Position numbers and translations under genes: made by a program. The notes under the pieces were generated by a model, which saw nothing but the letters and a program-made list of their open reading frames with translations, was not told where the DNA came from and made no database searches. Of a stretch of DNA of 64,000 nt, positions 26,301-33,294 are shown piece by piece. This stretch comes from JAUXEH01 sp965533275 (lineage in GTDB: Bacteria > Acidobacteriota > Aminicenantia > Aminicenantales > Aminicenantaceae), in assembly GCA_965533275.1 (NCBI GenBank), contig CBESWG010000012.1, positions 1 through 64,000 on the forward strand, read 5' to 3'. Positions within the stretch are counted from its first letter, which is position 1, and each line of letters starts with the position of its first letter.

Positions 26301-26951
26301 CTAGGCAGATTTCTCCACCAACGCCAATGCTTTTTTGACTGCTTCGTTGGCGTTCTCGGCATAAGCATCCGCTCCAATCCTATCAGCCCAACGCTGCGTG
26401 ATAGGAGCGCCTCCTACCATTGTTTTAAACCGTTCTCGCAAACCGGCCTTCCGCAGCTCTTCCTCGAGCCTTTTTTGCCCCGGCATCGTTGTTGTCAACA
26501 GGGCACTGGTTCCAATGATGTCCGCATCCACTTCCAACGCCTTGTCGATAAATGTCTGAATATCCACATCATGTCCAAGATCATAAATTTCAAATCCGTT
26601 TACCTGCAGCAAAGATACAACCAACATCTTACCGATATCATGGATGTCGCCCTGAACTGTGCCGATAACGATTTTTCCGTTAATTTCCTGTGATCCTTCG
26701 GGAAGCGTTTCGATCAAGATATTATTGGCTGATCTCATGGCACTGGCAGCCTCTATCAGTTCGGGCATAAAGATCTCGCCGCGGGCAAAAAGTTCACCGA
26801 TCTCAGTAATGCCAACCCGGTATCCCTGACTTATGAATTCAACCGGATCCAGCCCTTGGTCTATGCCGGCCTTGGCGATTTCTTCTGCCCTACGGATGTC
26901 ATGCTGAATGATCGAATCCGCTGCCGCCTCAAACAACTCTTCTTTATTCAT
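26301..26951 (-). CDS. mtbC: Second methylamine corrinoid protein (MtbC/MttC type)
   Basis: 216 residues with the same plan as the protein at 20583-21233: a four-helix cap, then a B12 domain with IGTVQGDIHDIGKMLVVSLL (His104 as probable cobalt ligand), TSALLTTTMPGQ and VGGAPITQRWADRIGADAYAENA. It sits between pylSc and pylB, an unusual place for a methyl carrier and a sign that Pyl synthesis and methylamine use are regulated together. It ends in TAG at 26301-26303. The in-frame codons after it are ATA CTG TAA, so accidental suppression would add only three residues. Which methyltransferase it serves cannot be decided from sequence. Confidence 0.92.
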   Translation of the reverse strand: MNKEELFEAAADSIIQHDIRRAEEIAKAGIDQGLDPVEFISQGYRVGITEIGELFARGEIFMPELIEAASAMRSANNILIETLPEGSQEINGKIVIGTVQGDIHDIGKMLVVSLLQVNGFEIYDLGHDVDIQTFIDKALEVDADIIGTSALLTTTMPGQKRLEEELRKAGLRERFKTMVGGAPITQRWADRIGADAYAENANEAVKKALALVEKSA

Positions 26952-27010
26952 AGCCGGCCTCCGTTGTTTTTATTTCCTGCCAACTTCCCAAAAGCTTTGC
27001 CATATCTCTG

Positions 27011-27850
27011 TTATACATTCAAGCGAATACCATTCAGATAAGATAACGACCTCCCCGCTTTTTGTATATTCTGATATTTCTCCCTCACCATAATGAGCCT
27101 TTCCAATCCAAAGCCGATCCCCACCCACGGATCCCGAATGCCCCAACGGGAGTCCAACTTATGGGGGCCTAGCGCACTGGATGCGATCTCAACACTATCA
27201 ACGATAATGTCTATGGTTTTCCCATAGACATTGCTTGCTTTAGAGCTTAGGGTATACTCACCTACACCAGCGGTTTCCATTATCCCATCCGCCAGTTCCT
27301 TCAGACGGTCTTCTCCCTTCTTCGTGGACGATCCGAGTTCTACCAGGTTGAGCATTGTGAATTCATTGTCGTGGAATTTCCCCATACTGTCCTTACGAAA
27401 ACAGGGACCGATTTCAAATATTTTAATGGGTTTATCCCAGACTCGGGTTAATTTTTTTAGAAGAAGATAGAGGTTCGGAGCCAGCATCGGTCTCAGACAT
27501 TTTTTCCCGTTGAGCCAAAACACCTGCTTGAAGAGAGGGTGGTTTTCATCGACAGACATCTTCTCGAGAAAGCCCTTGGATATAATGAGTGGAGTAGAGA
27601 CTTGGACAAATCCCTGGCTGCAAAGAAAATCGACCAGCCTGGATTCCAATTCGAACAAGAGAGATGGACGCACTTTATTCTGCCTCTCTTTAAGATCCCT
27701 CCGGTGTCTTGTGGTTAGCCGGGACTCTATTGCGAAGAATGCTGTGTCTCTTTCTGACAGATCGGGAAAAAACAGTGTTTGCTCATACTGTTCTGCATTC
27801 AACTCTCTAAGTCTTTGTTTTTGGGATTTTGTCCAATCGATTTTTTCCAT
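27011..27850 (-). CDS. pylSc: Pyrrolysyl-tRNA synthetase catalytic subunit, split form
   Basis: 279 residues. It is a class II synthetase catalytic domain without the N-terminal tRNA-binding domain, as in bacterial PylSc (about 280-290 residues). Family motifs include the class II dimer helix region ARHRRDLKE-like TTRHRRDLKERQNKVRPSL (46-64), CLRPMLAPNLYLLLKKL (118-134), KIFEIGPCFRKDSMGKFHDNEFTMLNL (motif 2, 143-169) and the C-terminal GIGFGLERLIMV (motif 3). It attaches pyrrolysine to tRNA-Pyl and needs PylSn for good tRNA binding. It is the first gene of the island and has a candidate promoter at 27884-27912. It ends in TAA. Confidence 0.94.
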   Translation of the reverse strand: MEKIDWTKSQKQRLRELNAEQYEQTLFFPDLSERDTAFFAIESRLTTRHRRDLKERQNKVRPSLLFELESRLVDFLCSQGFVQVSTPLIISKGFLEKMSVDENHPLFKQVFWLNGKKCLRPMLAPNLYLLLKKLTRVWDKPIKIFEIGPCFRKDSMGKFHDNEFTMLNLVELGSSTKKGEDRLKELADGIMETAGVGEYTLSSKASNVYGKTIDIIVDSVEIASSALGPHKLDSRWGIRDPWVGIGFGLERLIMVREKYQNIQKAGRSLSYLNGIRLNV

Positions 27851-27883
27851 GATTCGCCTTGAGAGAGAAGCTATCTTTCTAAA

Positions 27884-27912
27884 ATCTTATTCCAAGTTCT
27901 GCTCATTATCAA
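27884..27912 (-). promoter_or_regulatory. Candidate sigma-70 promoter for the Pyl island
   Basis: On the minus strand TTGATA (27912-27907) and TAAGAT (27889-27884) are separated by exactly 17 bases, five and four matches to consensus. The transcript would start near 27877, leaving about 27 bases of leader before pylSc. I see no second promoter of this quality inside the island, so it may be one long transcript. Confidence 0.4.
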
Positions 27913-27952
27913 ATTCTGAATCCATCACTGTAGGTGTGATCCAACAGGCTGG

Positions 27953-28022
27953 CTACTTCATGGTGTGCATCAGGGCTTGATGGATTTCGCCCCGCAGAAG
28001 ACACTGGCTGATACTGAGTCAT
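27953..28022 (-). pseudogene. Deleted relic of a second ornithine-cyclodeaminase-like gene
   Basis: Three pieces of the gene at 18089-19045 are joined here. First comes its start: ATGACT with a similar purine-rich ribosome site. Then 47 bases (27970-28016) match 18262-18308 with only three differences and code the SISQCLLRGEIHQAL segment. Then comes its end, ACCATGAAGTAG, equivalent to the terminal Thr-Met-Lys-stop. Everything between is missing and the start is out of frame with the middle. The relic lies between pylSc and the permease promoter, in the same orientation as the island. Confidence 0.75.
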
Positions 28023-28108
28023 TTCTATTTCCTTTCCAAGTGTTTGTTCATTATAAAATCAAAATCAAGTGTTTACAAATTGAAATTATTGTCCTTTCGA
28101 TCGTTAAT

Positions 28109-28137
28109 TTGACTTCAAATGACTCCTCTGATATAAC
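28109..28137 (+). promoter_or_regulatory. Sigma-70-type promoter of the amino-acid/amine permease
   Basis: TTGACT (28109-28114), a 17-base spacer and TATAAC (28132-28137) give five of six matches in each hexamer. Transcription would start near 28144, about 20 bases before the ATG at 28165. Confidence 0.6.
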
Positions 28138-28164
28138 GATGCGCGCCATGTGGGGTAACCACAG

Positions 28165-29559
28165 ATGAGCAACCAAACAACACAAGATTCCCCGCAACTC
28201 TTGCGGAAAATGAACCTTCTGGATTCAACTTTTTTGGTTATTGGGGCCATCGTTGGTTCGGGAATTTTCATGACGACCGGTTTTATCGCCGAGTATCTTC
28301 CATCACCTCTCATGATCCTGATTGTTTGGCTGCTGGGCGGTTTTTTCGCTTTATGCGGAGCCTTGGCATTTGCCGAGTTGGGAGCCATGTATCCCCGGGC
28401 AGGAGGACAATACATCTATTTGCGGGAAGCATACGGTCCTTGGGCAGGATTTCTCTACGGATGGGGATTTTTCTGGGTCATCGAGTGCGGAGGGGTTGCT
28501 GCTCTTGCCATCGGGTTTGCAGAATACTTTGGCTACTTTGCCCCGGCTCTATCGACCAAGACCTATCTTTTAAAAGCCCATTTCCTGGGCTTTAATTTTG
28601 CCTTATCTGCAGGTCAAATGATCGCGGTTGCCTCCATATTGTTTTTGTCCTCCATAAATTATATTGGCATCAAGAGCGGCATCGTTGTTCAGAATATTTT
28701 AACCTTTTTACGGATTGCGGCTGTGGCTGTTTTGATTGTTCTAGGTCTGACTGTCGGCTCGAAGGCAGGTGTGGTTTCTTTTGCGGGATTATTGACAGGC
28801 GATATATCCTTCAATATCAAACTTTTCGGACTGGCATTCATAGCCGTTCTCTGGACCTATGACGGCTGGTATGGGATAAACTGCGCCGCCGGAGAGATAA
28901 AAAATCCAGGAAAAAACATTCCACGGGGTTTGATCCTGGGAACTCTGAGTGTGATGCTTATCTATTTTTTGGTTAATCTTGTCTATGTGGTCGCTCTGCC
29001 AGTCGAACGGATGAAAGGAGTCACACGTATCGGAGAATTGGCTTCCACTCAGCTCTTCGGACCGACAGCGACTTTGTTCATATCAGGCACGATCATGATT
29101 TCAATCTTCGGGTGTCTGAGTGCATCCATCCTTTATGGACCGAGAGTTTTCTTCGCCATGGCCCAGGACCGATGTTTCTTCAAAAGCATGCGATACGTCC
29201 ATCCCCGCTACAGGGTCCCGACAAAAGCCATTGTCTGGCAGGGGATCTGGTCTTCCCTTCTCTGCTTATCCGGGAGCTATCAGGACCTGTTTGAATACGT
29301 CGTGTTCGCGCTTGTCATATTCTGGGCGGCGACCGGATTGGCAGTCATCGTCCTTCGATTCAAACAGCCTGAGATCCCCAGGCCTTATAAGACATGGGGA
29401 TATCCTGTCCTACCCATCCTTTTTGTCTTGATCAATCTCGGTGTTTTTTTGAACACGATCTGGGGACAGCCTCTTCAGTCTCTCATCGGACTCAGTATTC
29501 TCATCGCCGGTATTCCTGCCTTCCTCTACTGGCAGTCTAAGGACCGTGGAGCATCCTAG
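28165..29559 (+). CDS. APC-family amino acid / amine permease
   Basis: 464 residues with about twelve membrane helices. The first helices contain TFLVIGAIVGSGIFMTTGFI, with the Gly-Ser-Gly substrate-binding break of the APC superfamily, and the second GGFFALCGALAFAELGAMYPRAGGQY. ALWTYDGWYGINCAAGEIKNPGKNIPRG-like sequence (in VLWTYDGWYG and EIKNPGKNIP) marks the LAT/APC family. Such carriers exchange or import amino acids and polyamines. It diverges from the Pyl island with its own promoter, so import of a methylated amine or amino acid used by the island is a reasonable inference, not proof. It ends in TAG and converges on the SDR gene 41 bases away. Confidence 0.88.
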   Translation: MSNQTTQDSPQLLRKMNLLDSTFLVIGAIVGSGIFMTTGFIAEYLPSPLMILIVWLLGGFFALCGALAFAELGAMYPRAGGQYIYLREAYGPWAGFLYGWGFFWVIECGGVAALAIGFAEYFGYFAPALSTKTYLLKAHFLGFNFALSAGQMIAVASILFLSSINYIGIKSGIVVQNILTFLRIAAVAVLIVLGLTVGSKAGVVSFAGLLTGDISFNIKLFGLAFIAVLWTYDGWYGINCAAGEIKNPGKNIPRGLILGTLSVMLIYFLVNLVYVVALPVERMKGVTRIGELASTQLFGPTATLFISGTIMISIFGCLSASILYGPRVFFAMAQDRCFFKSMRYVHPRYRVPTKAIVWQGIWSSLLCLSGSYQDLFEYVVFALVIFWAATGLAVIVLRFKQPEIPRPYKTWGYPVLPILFVLINLGVFLNTIWGQPLQSLIGLSILIAGIPAFLYWQSKDRGAS

Positions 29560-29600
29560 GGTGGGATTTGGGACAAACATGGCGCCACATTATTGAAGCG

Positions 29601-30365
29601 CTAATCTGCAGTACCCCCTCCATCAACGACTAGGGTTGCCCCCGTCATGAAGGTGGAGTCGTCTGAGGCAAGAAAGAGGGCGGCCTTGGCGATCTCTTCG
29701 AGAGTGCCCATCCGGCCCATCGGGCGCGTGGCAACGGCTTGCGCGTGATATTCTTCCCAGGTCAATCCAAACATCCTGGCTTCCTCCTCGAGCATCGGCG
29801 TTTTGACATCGCCGGGACAGAGGCAGTTCACGCGGATGCCCTGGCGGGCATGATCGATAGCCATGGCCTTGGTCATCAGTACGACACCGCCTTTGGAAGC
29901 GCAGTAAGAAACCGCTTGGTTTCCGCCCACGATTCCCCATCCGGAACCGTTATTGACGATCACACCGCTCCCTTGCTTGATCATCGCAGGCAGGACGAAC
30001 TTTGACATCAAAAACGTTCCTTTAAGGTTGATGTCGATGGTGAGATCCCACTCCTCTTCCGGACAGTCAACAGCAGTGTCCGCAAAATAGACACCGGCAT
30101 TGTTGAACAGGATGTCCACCCTGTCGAATGCCTTGAGACTGGTCTCCACCGCATTTTGGCATTCATCGGGAAACCTAACATCTGCGGTGACAAAGACAGC
30201 TTGGCCGCCAATTTTGTCTATCTCTTCGACAACTTGTCTGCATCTTTTTTCATCACGGCCCGTGATGCACACTCGGGCACCTTCCCTGGCAAAAAGTTCG
30301 GCTGTCGCTTTTCCGATCCCAGAGTTACCCCCGGTTATGATCGCCACTTTATCGGCCAGTTTCAT
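29601..30365 (-). CDS. Short-chain dehydrogenase/reductase
   Basis: 254 residues from ATG 30365 with a GGGAGGAAAA ribosome site. It is a classical SDR: cofactor motif TGGNSGIG (residues 11-18), NNAG (about 88-91), catalytic Ser in NNGSGWG, and YCASK (Tyr-x3-Lys) near 156. GRDEKRC after the second strand, with an Arg rather than an acidic residue, leans to NADP(H). The C-terminus GATLVVDGGGTAD is typical. The substrate is unknown. It is last in the operon hydantoinase, TPP enzyme, UroD-type protein, SDR, and ends in TAG. Confidence 0.9.
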   Translation of the reverse strand: MKLADKVAIITGGNSGIGKATAELFAREGARVCITGRDEKRCRQVVEEIDKIGGQAVFVTADVRFPDECQNAVETSLKAFDRVDILFNNAGVYFADTAVDCPEEEWDLTIDINLKGTFLMSKFVLPAMIKQGSGVIVNNGSGWGIVGGNQAVSYCASKGGVVLMTKAMAIDHARQGIRVNCLCPGDVKTPMLEEEARMFGLTWEEYHAQAVATRPMGRMGTLEEIAKAALFLASDDSTFMTGATLVVDGGGTAD

Positions 30366-30480
30366 TTTTTCCTCCCTACTTTGTCTCATGCTTCATAATC
30401 GCGTGAATGAGGTTAAGATTATTACGCGTTTTTGTCGATTCTTTCAATGGATACCGGTCGGCATTATAACTTCTTTATTA

Positions 30481-31596
30481 TCAATACAAACATTCATGAG
30501 CGGCTTCGGCATACCAGCGCAGTTTTTCCAATGGTGTCTCGAAGAAATGATCGGACAGCGAACAGATATATCCCCCGTCCTCCCCCACCGTTCGGAAGAG
30601 TTTGTGGACCGTTGACCGGATCAACTCTCTGTCTCCCTCAGTGACCACATTAAACTGGTCCATGCCTCCGATCAGGGCGATCCGACCGCCGATCTTTTTC
30701 GCGAATTCCCAGGGTTCAGAGTTCCCCCCGACGCTCGGGGGAGCCAGGGTTTCAGAGGCGTCACAGCCGTTCTGAACGATGAGCTCCTCGATGCCACGTG
30801 TCCCTCCACAGGTGTGGTAGGTCACCATGAATCCCTGGTCATGCAGCGCGTCGTGCATTTCCCTGTCATAGGGAAGGCAGAACTCCTCATGGATATCCGG
30901 CGAGATGAGGGTGGAGGATGAGGAGCCGCCGCCGGTCTCGATCAGGTCGAATTTCGCACCCTGCATGGATTCGATGAACTGAAGCTTTTTGGCGAGAAGG
31001 ATCTGCAGCAGCTCGTGCACCCAAGTAGGCTTGTCAAATGTGGCCAGGATGAGATCGGTGATGTCGACCAGGCAAGCGGCATGCTGCCAACAGCCCGCCT
31101 GGTCTCCCCACACGAATCCGCGGAGGATGCCGTCATCTCCGATCTCAGCGTATCGCCGCCCCAACGGCTCCAGGTCCAGTTTCGGGACCGGCATGTATTT
31201 CCTGATGAGCTCGATATCCTCGTCCCGCTTGATCAGGTACTCGGTGATCCACGTCGTCTTTCTGTCTCCCGCCGTCTTGTAGGTGAGATCCCCCTCCGGT
31301 GTCTCAATCGTGTGATGGACCTCCCGGTCGTCCGGGCCTGCACGGATCAGTTCTGGGATGTCTCTCCAGGTCCCCGTGTTGAACTTGGCAAAGTCCGCGT
31401 CAGTGACCCAAAACTGCGCCATCTCCTCGAAGTACTGGATCTGGGCATCGAAACCGATCCTCCGGCACGCCTCCAGGTCGCCGATGCCTCCCATGTATTT
31501 GTCCAGATGATAGGCCTGCCACTGATGGACTGTGACGGGGAGTCTGTCCGGCTTTTCCCTGTTCAGGGCTTTGAGTAGGCGTTCCTTAGATGTCAT
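30481..31596 (-). CDS. UroD/MtaA-family protein, probable cobalamin-dependent methyltransferase
   Basis: 371 residues of the uroporphyrinogen-decarboxylase superfamily. It starts MTSKERLLKALNREKPDRLP, the typical opening of the non-haem branch of the family, which includes MtaA/MtbA methylcobamide methyltransferases. A possible zinc site is His261 and Cys263 in TYHTCGGTRG with Cys278 in NGCDASE, as in MtaA-type enzymes. The N-terminal substrate arginines of true UroD are not evident, so haem synthesis is unlikely. It could take methyl groups from a corrinoid protein, or act on an O- or N-methyl compound handled by its operon. Its spacing to the TPP enzyme gene is 63 bases. The exact reaction is unknown. 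Confidence 0.78.
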   Translation of the reverse strand: MTSKERLLKALNREKPDRLPVTVHQWQAYHLDKYMGGIGDLEACRRIGFDAQIQYFEEMAQFWVTDADFAKFNTGTWRDIPELIRAGPDDREVHHTIETPEGDLTYKTAGDRKTTWITEYLIKRDEDIELIRKYMPVPKLDLEPLGRRYAEIGDDGILRGFVWGDQAGCWQHAACLVDITDLILATFDKPTWVHELLQILLAKKLQFIESMQGAKFDLIETGGGSSSSTLISPDIHEEFCLPYDREMHDALHDQGFMVTYHTCGGTRGIEELIVQNGCDASETLAPPSVGGNSEPWEFAKKIGGRIALIGGMDQFNVVTEGDRELIRSTVHKLFRTVGEDGGYICSLSDHFFETPLEKLRWYAEAAHECLY

Positions 31597-31659
31597 ATCA
31601 GGGCTTCGGCCGATCCTTATCTGAAGAAACCTGCCACTTGGAATCGAGGATGCCCCGCA

Positions 31660-33276
31660 TTACTTGCTCCCCTGCAGGATCAATCCATCATAGTCCATTT
31701 TTTTAATAAAAGCCTCTATAACCACCGGACCGTCTGCCTTGGTAGCCCAGGCCAGAGCCTCGGCATATTCCTCGACGGTGGAAGCGGCCTTGACCGGAAC
31801 TCCAAAGAAGCAGCCAGTAGAGCCGTATGAATTTCCAAACAGGCGGGTGCCGTAGCCGGGATGGTGCTTGTTCTCCTGTTTGATGGCTATCAGGGACAGG
31901 CTGCTGTCAGTCATCAACACAAAAATGACCTTGGTTCTGAGGCGCATGGCCGTGGCCAATTCCCCGACCATCATCAGAAAACCTCCGTCACCGGTGACAC
32001 AGGCCACTTCGCGCTCGGGCCTGCTCAGCTTGGCGGAAATTGCCGCGGGGATGCCGAAACCCATGGAGGAACAGCCGTTAGTCATGAGCTGACATTCGGG
32101 AGAATGGGTTTTCCAGGCCTGGCCGATGAGATGCAGGTGTGCGCCCACATCGCAGGTTAAAATGCTGTCCTCGGGCAGTGTATCCCTCAGGAGACACAAG
32201 GCCGCTCGAGCGTTGAACTTCCCCTCAGAGGCATTCAATTCTGCAAACATTGCAGATCGCCGCTCGGCAAGCGCATCCAAGTCCCAGTCCTTCGGGCCAT
32301 GATCGGAGGCCAGCAGGCGTTCGAGCGCGGCCCGGATGTTCCCTGTGACGTCCAAGACTTCAGGGTAGAGCTCCCTGTCGATGTCCGCCGGGACCGTATC
32401 GACATGGATAAGCGGGACCGGAGGCATCCAGTCCTCGTAGTTGATCTCGACCGGGTCATAGCCAATTCCCAGTACCATGTCGGCCTGGGAGTGTGTCCTG
32501 CCGACCCGGTCGGCGAGGGCATGGGCCAGGACGCCGGCATAGGACGCGTGGCCCTCGGGCACCATCCCCTTTGCCATGGGAGTCAGTACCATAGGGATCC
32601 GGAACTTGTCGGCCGCAGCCAGGGCCAGCTCGCGGACTCCTGCCCGCAGGGACGTGATGCCCAAGGCCATGACAGGCTTGCGGGAACGGACGAACATGGT
32701 TTCCATTTTTGTCAAGGAGGAGGCATCGGGATTGTCGATAGGTGCAGATTTCGGCAGTCCGACATCCTCATCACCAGCGGGATCGGTTCCCATCCCCGCC
32801 GGGAGGCCGATGTAAGCCGGGCCGGGCACCTCGGAGCAGGCGGTCTCGTAGGCCCGGTACACGGTGGACCGTACGCTTTCGGGAGTCAAGCGCGCCTGTG
32901 ACTTGGTGATGGGCTTGAAGAATGCCTGGTGGTCCATGTTCATCTGGACCGTTCGGGAAAGCATGGCATCGGGCATCTCATCCGCCAGAACGATCATGGG
33001 GGAACGATCCAAGTAGCCCCCGCAGACCCCCGTACTGAGATTGCAGGCCCCGGGCCCGAAGGTGCCGAAGCAGGCGGCGATGTTCCCTGTCAGCCGCCAG
33101 TGCACATCAGCCATGAAACCCCCGCTGGCTTCGTTGCTGACGAGCACGAACTCGATCCCCTCAGTCGTGCGTAGTGCCTCAAGGTAATCGACCCAATTCC
33201 CACTGGGAACGCCAAAAACATATCTGACGCCGACATCTTTCAGCGCCTCTATCAATGATCTCGCCACAGTGTTCAT
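31660..33276 (-). CDS. Thiamine-pyrophosphate enzyme, acetolactate-synthase/benzoylformate-decarboxylase-like
   Basis: 538 residues with the three-domain plan of TPP enzymes. The N-terminal pyrimidine-binding domain has FGVPSGNWVDYLEAL and the catalytic Glu49 in VSNEASGGFMAD, then GTFGPGACNLSTGV. The middle domain spans about 190-330. The C-terminal TPP domain has TCDVGAHLHLIGQ, MTNGCSSMGFGIPAAI and the metal motif start GDGGFLMMVGELATA; where most enzymes have Asn-Asn after about 26 residues, this one has Thr-Asp-Ser-Ser. It probably decarboxylates or ligates a 2-keto acid, but the substrate cannot be named. It lies 18 bases after the hydantoinase gene and is surely co-transcribed with it. 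It ends in TAA. Confidence 0.82.
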   Translation of the reverse strand: MNTVARSLIEALKDVGVRYVFGVPSGNWVDYLEALRTTEGIEFVLVSNEASGGFMADVHWRLTGNIAACFGTFGPGACNLSTGVCGGYLDRSPMIVLADEMPDAMLSRTVQMNMDHQAFFKPITKSQARLTPESVRSTVYRAYETACSEVPGPAYIGLPAGMGTDPAGDEDVGLPKSAPIDNPDASSLTKMETMFVRSRKPVMALGITSLRAGVRELALAAADKFRIPMVLTPMAKGMVPEGHASYAGVLAHALADRVGRTHSQADMVLGIGYDPVEINYEDWMPPVPLIHVDTVPADIDRELYPEVLDVTGNIRAALERLLASDHGPKDWDLDALAERRSAMFAELNASEGKFNARAALCLLRDTLPEDSILTCDVGAHLHLIGQAWKTHSPECQLMTNGCSSMGFGIPAAISAKLSRPEREVACVTGDGGFLMMVGELATAMRLRTKVIFVLMTDSSLSLIAIKQENKHHPGYGTRLFGNSYGSTGCFFGVPVKAASTVEEYAEALAWATKADGPVVIEAFIKKMDYDGLILQGSK

Positions 33277-33294
33277 CGCTTTCCTTTCAGTGAC

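Larger units (their letters stand above)
27851..28164. other. Intergenic regulatory region between pylSc and the permease
   Basis: 314 bases without a working gene, A+T rich. It carries the candidate pylSc promoter (27884-27912), the deleted gene relic (27953-28022) and the permease promoter (28109-28137). I found no riboswitch-like structure or clear regulator site. Confidence 0.7.

Noticed and set aside
30481..31596. Uroporphyrinogen decarboxylase of haem synthesis (hemE)
   Set aside because: It lacks the substrate-binding arginine motif at the N-terminus and has a His-x-Cys plus Cys metal site of the MtaA type.
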